A stretch of DNA of 64,000 nt from JBCBGF01 sp038526915 (GTDB taxonomy: Bacteria > Pseudomonadota > Alphaproteobacteria > Rhodobacterales > Rhodobacteraceae): assembly GCA_038526915.1 (NCBI GenBank), contig JBCBGF010000003.1, positions 310,001 through 374,000 of the forward strand, written 5' to 3'. This document shows, in pieces, positions 18,836 to 25,682 of the stretch. Both the position numbers and the translations under genes were made by a program. Each line of letters starts with the position of its first letter. Within the stretch, counting starts at the first letter, position 1. The notes beneath the pieces are model-generated. The model was given only the letters and a program-made list of their open reading frames with translations, was not told the DNA's origin and did not search any database.

Positions 18836-19450
18836 ATGGGACGACGCATTGACCTGAAATGGGACGAATGGGACCCCGGGCTTGACACCGATGACATGAC
18901 GCTCCGCGATGTGCTGGCCACGATGCCCGCGGCCAATGCCGATGAGGTGCCGGAGATCATCAAGAAGTATGAGAACCCCGACTCGCCGGACGCGCTGCCG
19001 GGGGCAATCCATCTCAACCGGCATGACTGCATCCATGTGCTGCTTGGCCGGGGTCTGCATGTGCAGGATGAGGCCTTCATCATCGGTGCCACGATGGGCG
19101 CGGCTTCGGACATCACCGACGAGGTCATCGACTTCTTCATCAAGGTTTCGACGACCGAATACCCCAAGCATTGGCGGTTCCAGCCGGAGCATATTGCCTC
19201 GTTCCGTTTGGGCGTGGGGTTCGCGGTGGACAACCTCAACAACAAAGACCTGCACCTGATCCCGATGGAAGACGAGCCGTGGCAGTCAAAGACCGTGGCC
19301 CAGGCCCGCAAAGACCTCGGCATCTCCAAGCATGAGCTGCGCGCCTATTTCCGCAAGGCCGAAATGCTGGTGCCCGGCACGCGCGCAACCCGACGGCTCG
19401 ATACCTCGGCGCACCGCTCAGACGGCGCGCTGAACCAGGACGAGGGGTAG
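18836..19450 (+). CDS. Uncharacterised protein with COQ4-type HDxxHx11E motif
   Basis: A 204-residue protein without signal peptide or membrane helix. Residues 63-79 spell His-Asp-Cys-Ile-His, eleven residues, then Glu: exactly the HDxxHx11E metal motif described for COQ4, the organiser of the coenzyme Q biosynthetic complex. The rest is not obviously COQ4. The C-terminus is basic and disordered-looking. The ATG follows the VWA stop with no gap. A role as a metal-binding cytoplasmic partner of the envelope operon, or a lipid-quinone-binding protein, is inference only. Confidence 0.55.
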   Translation: MGRRIDLKWDEWDPGLDTDDMTLRDVLATMPAANADEVPEIIKKYENPDSPDALPGAIHLNRHDCIHVLLGRGLHVQDEAFIIGATMGAASDITDEVIDFFIKVSTTEYPKHWRFQPEHIASFRLGVGFAVDNLNNKDLHLIPMEDEPWQSKTVAQARKDLGISKHELRAYFRKAEMLVPGTRATRRLDTSAHRSDGALNQDEG

Positions 19451-19505
19451 GGGCGGGCACGCCGCCCCCTTTCCTCCACCCACCGATCCCGCTACCACCG
19501 CGCCG

Positions 19506-20555
19506 ATGGCGCTGACCCCCGACACCCTGTCCGATCTGACCGAGACCGGCTTTGACACCGTGATCGACGTCCGGTCCCCGGCGGAGTTCGCCGAAGATCA
19601 CCTGCCCCGCGCAATCAACCTACCCGTCCTGTCGAACGACGAACGCGCGCAGGTGGGCACGATCTACAAACAAGACAGCCCCTTCCGCGCCCGCAAGATC
19701 GGGGCCGCGCTGGTCGCGCGCAACGCCGCCGCGCATCTCGAGGGGCCTCTGGCCGACAAACCGGGTGGCTGGCGGCCCCTGGTCTACTGCTGGCGCGGGG
19801 GGCAGCGGTCAGGCTCGTTCGCCGCGATCCTCACCCAGGTCGGCTGGCGGGCCGAGACGGTGACGGGCGGCTACCGCGCGTGGCGGCGGATGGTGGTGCG
19901 CGCGCTCTATGACGATCCCTGGCCCGGGCGGCTGGTCCTGCTCGATGGCAATACCGGGACGGCGAAAACCGAGATCCTGGCCCGGCTGGCGTCACGCGGG
20001 GTGCAGGTCATCGATCTGGAGGCGCTGGCCTGCCACCGTGGATCGCTCTTTGGTGGGGTGGCGACTCCCCAGCCCAGCCAGAAGGCGTTTGAGAGCGCGA
20101 TTGCCTGTGCACTCGCGGGGTTCGATCCCGCGCGCCCCGTGGTGGTCGAAGCGGAATCGAGCAAGGTGGGCGATTTGCTGGTGCCACCATCGCTCTGGTC
20201 GGCCATGCGCGCGGCCCCCCGGCTGGTGATCGCCGCCCCCCGTGCAGCCCGCGCCCGCTACCTGACCCGCGCCTATGGCGATCTTGGCGAGGATCCTGGG
20301 CGCGTGTCTGACACGCTCGCACGGCTCGCGCCCTATCACGGCCATGTGCAGATCGAGGCGTGGCAGGCGATGGCGGCAAACGGCGAGGCCGAGGCCTTGG
20401 CCGATAGCCTCATGGCCGTGCATTACGACCCGCGCTATGGGCGGGCGCGGGGAGGTGTTGCGGTGGCGGCGAAGTTTCGGGCGGAGCGGTTGGATGAAGG
20501 GGATATCGACAAAGTGGCTGGGCAAGTTGAGGCGTGGATTTCAGCGATCGATTGA
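19506..20555 (+). CDS. mnmH: tRNA 2-selenouridine synthase (SelU/YbbB)
   Basis: A 349-residue enzyme that converts 2-thiouridine at the wobble position of certain tRNAs to 2-selenouridine, by a geranylated intermediate, using selenophosphate. The N-terminal rhodanese domain has the catalytic Cys95 in VYCWRGGQRSGS. The C-terminal P-loop domain has GNTGTAKTE as Walker A. Length and order match E. coli SelU. It faces the selenophosphate synthase gene convergently (20728-22878), which would supply its selenium donor. A repeat element lies between them. Confidence 0.93.
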   Translation: MALTPDTLSDLTETGFDTVIDVRSPAEFAEDHLPRAINLPVLSNDERAQVGTIYKQDSPFRARKIGAALVARNAAAHLEGPLADKPGGWRPLVYCWRGGQRSGSFAAILTQVGWRAETVTGGYRAWRRMVVRALYDDPWPGRLVLLDGNTGTAKTEILARLASRGVQVIDLEALACHRGSLFGGVATPQPSQKAFESAIACALAGFDPARPVVVEAESSKVGDLLVPPSLWSAMRAAPRLVIAAPRAARARYLTRAYGDLGEDPGRVSDTLARLAPYHGHVQIEAWQAMAANGEAEALADSLMAVHYDPRYGRARGGVAVAAKFRAERLDEGDIDKVAGQVEAWISAID

Positions 20556-20605
20556 ACAAGCGCTAGGCTTAAACAGTCCAATTTTAACCGCTGACACAAC
20601 TAACT

Positions 20606-20690
20606 GAGGGCAGTCCCCGACCGCGGGCGGGGGAGAAGCCCCCGCCCAGGGGGGCGGTCGGGGGCTGCCCGGCGGTGCCCGCCGGGCGGG
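20606..20690 (+). repeat. Palindromic intergenic repeat, copy A
   Basis: About 85 bp. Long inverted arms (GGGCAGTCCCCGACCGC against GCGGTCGGGGGCTGCCC) enclose a smaller GC-rich hairpin, followed by a second short hairpin (CCCGGCGGTGCCCGCCGGG). One of five related copies in this window. Lies between the convergent mnmH and selD genes, where it could also stop transcription. Confidence 0.85.
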
Positions 20691-20727
20691 TCCAGTTGTT
20701 CAAAGAGCGCGCTTCTCTTAAACCTCG

Positions 20728-22878
20728 CTACGCCACCCAAACAAACGGCGCCCCCTCCACGATCTCGCCAATCTCCCAAGTGCGCACATCCTCCCGCGCT
20801 AGCACCGCCTCCGCATCCTCCGGCGCCATGGCCGCGAGCAACCCGCCCGAGGTCTGTGGATCGAACAAAAGCGCCGCCCGCGCCCCCTCCGGCACCTCCA
20901 TCTCCGCCGCAACTACCCGATTTTCAGGATAAAGCGAGGACCGCACCCCCCGCGCCGCCAGATCCTCCGCACCCGCGTAAAACGGCAGATCCTCCAGCCA
21001 CACCCGCGCCGCCACTCTTGAGGCACGGCACATCTCCATCAAATGCCCAGCCATCCCGAACCCCGTCACATCCGTCATCGCATGGGCCGCCGCCAGTGCC
21101 TCCGCTACACCCCCTTGGCCCTGCGCCATCTCCCCCAGCGCCGCCGCCACATCCGCCCCCCGCGCGCTGCCCGCCATATCGGCAGCCAGTAGCGTACCCG
21201 ACCCAAGCGGACGCGTCAGAAGCAACCGATCTCCGGGCCGCGCGCCCGCGAGCGTGATCGCCGGACCGTCAAGCAGGCCTGTCACCGTAAACCCCACCGT
21301 CAGCTCCGCCCCCAGCGTCGTATGCCCGCCCACGATCGCTGCCCCTGCCGCGTCAAACGCCTGCGCCGCGCCCGCCATGATCTCGGCCAGCCAGCGTTCC
21401 TGCATCTGCGGCACCATCGCGGGCAGGATCACCGTGGCGAGCGCCGCCTGCGGTCGCGCCCCCATCGCCCAGACATCGCCCATCGCATGCACCGCCGCGA
21501 TCCGGGCCATCAGGTGGGGGTCGCCCGTGAAGGCCCGCAGGTGATCGGTGGTGATGACCTGTTGCGCCCCACCCACGCGCAGGACAGCCGCATCATCACC
21601 CGCAGCAACAGTGACATCCGCCCGGTCCGTGCCGGGCAGCGCCCGCACCGCACGGGTCAGCGCCGCACTCCCTACTTTCGCCCCACATCCCCCGCACAAA
21701 GGGGCCGCCGCCATCGCCCCACGCACGCCATGCGCCGCCTCCGGCAGGGGGGCGGGGGCGGCCATGGCGGGCAGGTCGCTCAGACGCTCCATAAACCGCC
21801 TATCGATCCGGTCCTTCAGCGCCCAGACCGATTGGCTCAGCGCGATCATCCCCCATTTCTCGCCCAAAGCCGCCTTGTGGCCCAGCGAGATCAGCTTGAG
21901 ATAATCCCCCTGTGGCTCAAACCGCCGCCGCGCCCCGCCCGCGAGATCGGCGCGCAGGTTATGGGCCAGCACGGGTGCCGCGCGCACGGCAAAGACGCCC
22001 GCCTTGGGCCGCGGCGCATGGGTCAGATGGGCGCAATCGCCGGCCGCATAGATCGCCGGATCGGAGGTGCGCAGCTGCGCATCGGTGTCGAGATACCCAT
22101 CGGTCAGATCCAGCCCCGTGGCCGCCAGCCATCGATAGGGCCGCGCCCCCGCCGCGCCTACCGTGAACTGCGAGGGCAGGCGTTGTCCCGTGGCCAGCGT
22201 CACGCCATCAGCCTCCACCGACCGCACATCGGTGTGTTCCATCAGCGTGATGCCCTTGAACTCGAGCTGGAACAGCAACGCCTTGCGCGCCCGGGAACCA
22301 AGCCCGGGCAGGGCGGTGCCCCGGTTGATCACGGTGACCTGCACAGGGCGATCGCGATCAGCCATGGCGAAGTGCATCGCCAGCGCCAGCTCCACCCCCG
22401 CCACGCCGCCGCCGATCACTACGATCTCGGCCGCGCCGGTGCTGTCGCGATAGGTGGCCCAGCGGCGGGCGAGGATGCCCAGCGGCTTGGCCGGGATGCC
22501 GTGATCGAGAAACCCCGGCAGGTCGGGCAGGTCAGAGGTGATGCCGATGTCGATGGAGGCCACGTCATAGGCCACATCGCTGCGGCCCGCGACCTGGATT
22601 CGCTGGTTCATGCGGTCGATCCCCTCGGCCTCGCCCAGGATCAGGCGGGCGTCTGCGAACCGCGCGAGGCGCACCAGATCGATCTCCAGATCATCCCGCC
22701 GGTAATGCCCCGCCACATAGCCCGGCAGCATGCCCGTATAGGGCGCGGTGGGGCCGGGGTTGATCACCGTCAGCCGCGCGCCGGGCAGAGGCTTCATGCC
22801 CCAGCGGCGCAGGACCAACGCGTGGGCATGGCCGCCACCGATCAGGACGAGATCACGGGTGAGGGGGATGGGCGTCAT
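20728..22878 (-). CDS. selD: Selenophosphate synthase fused to pyridine-nucleotide-disulfide oxidoreductase
   Basis: A 716-residue fusion. Residues 1-370 form an FAD/NAD(P) oxidoreductase like type II NADH dehydrogenases (LVLIGGGHAHALVL; second dinucleotide site VVIGGGVAGVELAL; AIYAAGDCA FAD motif). Residues 385-716 form SelD, which makes selenophosphate from selenide and ATP. Its catalytic pair is Cys398 and Lys401 in LCGGCGAKVG, with further ATP-binding GDDAAVLR and GGHTTLGAE motifs. The fusion type is known and is usually linked to mnmH, found here next to it. The flavin domain may supply reduced selenium; that is inference. Confidence 0.93.
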   Translation of the reverse strand: MTPIPLTRDLVLIGGGHAHALVLRRWGMKPLPGARLTVINPGPTAPYTGMLPGYVAGHYRRDDLEIDLVRLARFADARLILGEAEGIDRMNQRIQVAGRSDVAYDVASIDIGITSDLPDLPGFLDHGIPAKPLGILARRWATYRDSTGAAEIVVIGGGVAGVELALAMHFAMADRDRPVQVTVINRGTALPGLGSRARKALLFQLEFKGITLMEHTDVRSVEADGVTLATGQRLPSQFTVGAAGARPYRWLAATGLDLTDGYLDTDAQLRTSDPAIYAAGDCAHLTHAPRPKAGVFAVRAAPVLAHNLRADLAGGARRRFEPQGDYLKLISLGHKAALGEKWGMIALSQSVWALKDRIDRRFMERLSDLPAMAAPAPLPEAAHGVRGAMAAAPLCGGCGAKVGSAALTRAVRALPGTDRADVTVAAGDDAAVLRVGGAQQVITTDHLRAFTGDPHLMARIAAVHAMGDVWAMGARPQAALATVILPAMVPQMQERWLAEIMAGAAQAFDAAGAAIVGGHTTLGAELTVGFTVTGLLDGPAITLAGARPGDRLLLTRPLGSGTLLAADMAGSARGADVAAALGEMAQGQGGVAEALAAAHAMTDVTGFGMAGHLMEMCRASRVAARVWLEDLPFYAGAEDLAARGVRSSLYPENRVVAAEMEVPEGARAALLFDPQTSGGLLAAMAPEDAEAVLAREDVRTWEIGEIVEGAPFVWVA

Positions 22879-22982
22879 GGGGCGACGTTAGGGGGTAAGC
22901 TGCGGGAAAGTCGAGGGGTGGCATGGGGTCGCCGGGCGCAGGGCCAATCGCGGATTGTGCGGTGCATGTAGGACAAGGTGGA

Positions 22983-23066
22983 GAGGGCAGCCCCCGACCG
23001 CGGGTGGGGGCATAGCCTCCGCCCATGGGGGCGGTCGGGGGCTGCCCGGCGGTGCCCGCCGGGCGA
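22983..23066 (+). repeat. Palindromic intergenic repeat, copy B
   Basis: About 84 bp, nearly identical to copy A: GGGCAGCCCCCGACCGC arms pair with GCGGTCGGGGGCTGCCC, then the short CCCGGCGG...CCGCCGGG hairpin. It sits just upstream of the 5' end of selD and just before the tandem 312-319-bp repeat array. Confidence 0.85.
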
Positions 23067-23332
23067 ATGGTAGTGTACGCAAAGGTCTGATCGCAGGTCC
23101 AACTATGGTGCGAATTTAGTCGACTGACCGGGGCAAACTTCAGAGGACTGACAACCCGCACGGAGTCAAGGGCCGCAGGCCCGCCGTGCCAGCGCCGGTT
23201 CGGCCCAACGGGCCGGCGCTTTTGCCCCTGCGCGGCCCGGATTTCGGCGGAAGAGGACCTTGCTGCCATAAAGCACGCTGTCGAAAGCGGGACTGCGCCG
23301 CCCCCCGAATCGGCGCTGACACGGCTCTGTGA

Positions 23333-23370
23333 CAGGGCGCAAACCACGCGCCCCGAAGCCCCTCCACCCG
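23333..23370 (-). pseudogene. Relic of PNPOx 3' end, repeat unit 1
   Basis: Read on the minus strand this gives VEGLRGAWFAP and continues where the real gene has AEGFQGVWLAP and a stop. The stop codon TAG has become TGT-like in unit 1. Offset from unit 2 is 318 bp. Confidence 0.6.
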
Positions 23371-23650
23371 ACGAGTGCCGGGTGACGGGTTAGCGACGCA
23401 AAGGCCTGACAGCAGGCCCAACTATTGGATGATTTTGCGGGACCATGTGGGTCCAGCAGCGGAAAACTGAGGACCCGCACGGAATCAAGGGCCGCAGGCC
23501 CGCCGTGCCAGCGCCGGTTCGGCCCCACGGGCCGGCGCTCTTGCGACTGTGCGGCCCCGGTTTCGGCGGAAGAAGACCTTGCCGCCATAAAGCGCGCCGT
23601 CGAAAGCGGGACTGCGCCGCCCCCCGAACCGGCGCTGGCACGGCTACATC

Positions 23651-23690
23651 CTAAGGCGCAAGTCATGCGCCCTGAAACCCTTCCGCCCGA
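23651..23690 (-). pseudogene. Relic of PNPOx 3' end, repeat unit 2
   Basis: Read on the minus strand this gives AEGFQGA, a stop in place of Trp, then LAP and the original TAG stop. The TAG at 23651-23653 is exactly 312 bp from the functional gene's stop at 23963-23965. Confidence 0.65.
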
Positions 23691-23962
23691 AGGGCGACGG
23701 GTTCACGACGCAAAGGTCTGATAGCAGACCCAAGCATTTTGTGGACTTGGAGGACCTATCGGGACGGCCCTCCGAAAATCGACGACCGGCACGGAATCAA
23801 GGGCCGCAGGCCCGCCGTGCCAGCGCCGGTTCGGCCCCACAGGCCGGCGCTTTTGCCACTGAGTGGCCCAGGTTCCGGCGGAAGATGACCTTGCGGCCAT
23901 AAAGCGCGCCGGTGAAAGCGGCACTGCACCGCCCCCCGAACCGGCGCCGACACGGCTCCGCA

Positions 23963-24511
23963 CTAAGGCGCCAACCACACCCCCTGAAATCCCTCCGCCC
24001 GACGGAACACCGCCCGCCGGTGCCGCTCGCGGCCCAGGTGCAGGGTTTCGATCTCCAGCACCTCCGCCGTCACCACCCCGAACCGCGCCGGATCGGGTGC
24101 GGGATCGTGATCCTCGGGCGTGGCCACCGGCGCTCCGGGCGCGGGCGTCCCGCCATAGACGCGCTGCGCCCCCTCTGGCACGGCCGCCCACTCCGCCGCC
24201 GTGCCCGCTCGCACACTCAGATGCACCCTGAGCCGCATCTGCAACTGCGCCTTGGCATCCCAGATCAGCACCGTGCCACCGGGATGATCTGCGATCTCGG
24301 CCACCTTGCCCGACGCCAGATCGGTGTGAAAGGTCAGCACCCCCGCCGCCGCATCCACCCCGCGCAGCACCACCGTCCGCGCCTCGGCCCCGTCGCGGCC
24401 CACTGTCGCCAGCACCGGATGCCGCGCAGGTGATCGGCGGTCGGCCACACCGCGCCCCAGACGCTGCCACACCTGGGTCAGCGTGCCATCGAGCGTGGTG
24501 AAATCACTCAT
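23963..24511 (-). CDS. Pyridoxamine 5'-phosphate oxidase family protein
   Basis: A 182-residue protein of the FMN-binding split-barrel family. It has the RHPVLATVG and VVLRGVD strands, LASGKVAEIADHPGGTVLIW, and the C-terminal W-LAP end typical of PdxH-like proteins. Whether it oxidises pyridoxamine phosphate or another FMN-dependent substrate is open; it is shorter than true PdxH (about 215 residues). It overlaps the upstream AttH-like gene by 8 bp and is the last gene of a four-gene ABC operon. Its final 13 codons lie inside the third unit of a tandem repeat. Confidence 0.8.
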   Translation of the reverse strand: MSDFTTLDGTLTQVWQRLGRGVADRRSPARHPVLATVGRDGAEARTVVLRGVDAAAGVLTFHTDLASGKVAEIADHPGGTVLIWDAKAQLQMRLRVHLSVRAGTAAEWAAVPEGAQRVYGGTPAPGAPVATPEDHDPAPDPARFGVVTAEVLEIETLHLGRERHRRAVFRRAEGFQGVWLAP

Positions 24512-25682
24512 ACCCGGTCATTTCCAGATAGCCCCGGCCGGTATGCGATCCGGTGAAGGAAACTGGCCCCTCCCAATAAGGAAAAGCCGTTTCCATCCAT
24601 GAGCTTGGGTATAGAGCCTCAACGGTCACATCAAGATCGCGCTCCGGCAATTGCACCCTCCACCGCGTGGGGACATTGCGGCCCGCAACGGCTGTCTCAC
24701 CCAGCGGCTCGGCGGCGAAGGCGCCGTCCGGGAAGGGGGTCGGGTCGCCCTCAGGCGTGATCCACGTGGCGGCGGTGTAGTCGGGACCAGCGGTGTCGCG
24801 CAGGCGGAAGCCCATCAGGCGCTCGCCGCTGTCGAACACCAGACTGAACCAGTCCCACCCGGTTTGGGTGTCTGATAGCGGCTGCGAGGACCATTCGCGG
24901 TCGAGCCAGGCGTTCCCGGTGACCTCGACGGGGCCACTCGGCAGGGTGAGTGTGCCCGTGACCTCGTAGAACGGTTGCGAGTAGTAGTAGCTCGCTTGCC
25001 CGCCGCCGGATTTGACCGAGTAGCCCTCGTCGCCTTGTGGGACGAAGGGTTTGTCGGTGCTGAGTTGGAGATCATACGCGAAATCAGAGCCTTGCGCGGT
25101 GAGTTGCACGTCGCTCAGGCTGGGGCCTTCCATGCGCCATTCGTCGATATAGGCGTTGAAGGGTTCGGCGGTGACCCCCGCTTGGCCCACACCGCCGCGC
25201 GCGAAGCGTTCGGCAACGAAATGCGCGTCGGGTGTGGTGAGGCCGGCGTGCCCCATCCAGACCTGCGGGTCTTCCCAGCCGGGGCCGGTCTCAGGGCGGA
25301 GGGCGGAGCGGAAGAGCGTCCACTGGATGCCGTAGTCGCGGCCATCGGCACCGGTGAGCGTTGCGGTGACATACCACCATTCGATGCGGTAGGCCGGGTG
25401 GGGGCCATGGTCTTCGGGGAAGGTGAAGGGGGTGTTGCGTTGGGGGACGGCGAAGTCGTCGGAGACGGTGGTGCCGAGGCCGGCAAAGCCTTGGGAGTTT
25501 GCAGTGCTGACACATGCAACCAGCAAAAAGACGGTCCATCGCAACAAAGTGCCCGCCCGGCCGATAGGCCGGGCAGCGCCGACCCGCCCCCCCGGGGCGG
25601 CGCTATCGCGCACCCCGGCGGATCGGCGCTGCCCTTTTCTCATCGTCCATAGGGATAATCTTTTCAGCCCCTTATCGCTCAT
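24504..25682 (-). CDS. AttH/CrtC-like secreted lipocalin-domain hydrolase
   Basis: A protein of up to 392 residues. From about residue 65 it is the 'predicted secreted hydrolase' family (AttH, related to carotenoid 1,2-hydratase): FPEDHGPHPAYRIEWWYVTA, then IQWTLFRSAL, and a second lipocalin half with WLDREWSSQPL. These proteins accompany LolD/FtsX-type ABC transporters, as here. The ATG at 25682 overlaps the permease stop, which favours coupling. However, the signal peptide (LLRWTVFLLVACVSTA) starts only at residue 46, and residues about 17-44 are translated from palindromic repeat copy C. A TTG start at 25547, right after the repeat, would place the signal peptide correctly. The start is therefore unsettled. 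Confidence 0.78.
   Translation of the reverse strand: MSDKGLKRLSLWTMRKGQRRSAGVRDSAAPGGRVGAARPIGRAGTLLRWTVFLLVACVSTANSQGFAGLGTTVSDDFAVPQRNTPFTFPEDHGPHPAYRIEWWYVTATLTGADGRDYGIQWTLFRSALRPETGPGWEDPQVWMGHAGLTTPDAHFVAERFARGGVGQAGVTAEPFNAYIDEWRMEGPSLSDVQLTAQGSDFAYDLQLSTDKPFVPQGDEGYSVKSGGGQASYYYSQPFYEVTGTLTLPSGPVEVTGNAWLDREWSSQPLSDTQTGWDWFSLVFDSGERLMGFRLRDTAGPDYTAATWITPEGDPTPFPDGAFAAEPLGETAVAGRNVPTRWRVQLPERDLDVTVEALYPSSWMETAFPYWEGPVSFTGSHTGRGYLEMTGYE
25551..25634 (-). repeat. Palindromic repeat, copy C, lying inside a reading frame
   Basis: 84 bp (28 codons exactly) matching copy D in reverse orientation: GGGCAGCGCCGA arms pair with TCGGCGCTGCCC, followed by CCGGCCTATCGGCCGG. The reading frame of the AttH-like gene passes through it without a stop. 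Unlike the other four copies it is not clearly outside coding sequence. Confidence 0.8.

Larger units (their letters stand above)
23077..24003. repeat. Three-unit tandem repeat of about 315 bp containing PNPOx 3' ends
   Basis: Three diverged units start at 23077, 23396 and 23708, each opening with ACGCAAAGG(T/C)CTGA. Spacing is 319 and 312 bp. Each unit contains a shared block (GGGCCGCAGGCCCGCCGTGC followed by an AGCGCCGG...CCGGCGCT hairpin, then GGCGGAAGA...CTTGC). The third unit runs into the last codons of the PNPOx gene (stop at 23963). Units 1 and 2 contain decayed copies of the same last codons at about 23333-23370 and 23651-23690. So the array grew by duplicating the gene's tail plus downstream DNA. 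Confidence 0.85.

Noticed and set aside
23140..23953. Several minus-strand open frames across the tandem repeat (reading for example GGGAVPLS and RFMAARSSS)
   Set aside because: They repeat with the DNA units, have no ribosome binding sites and include relics of the PNPOx tail; they arise from repeat DNA with high GC content.
23077..24003. CRISPR array
   Set aside because: Units are over 300 bp, diverged and not separated by regular spacers; no cas genes are nearby.
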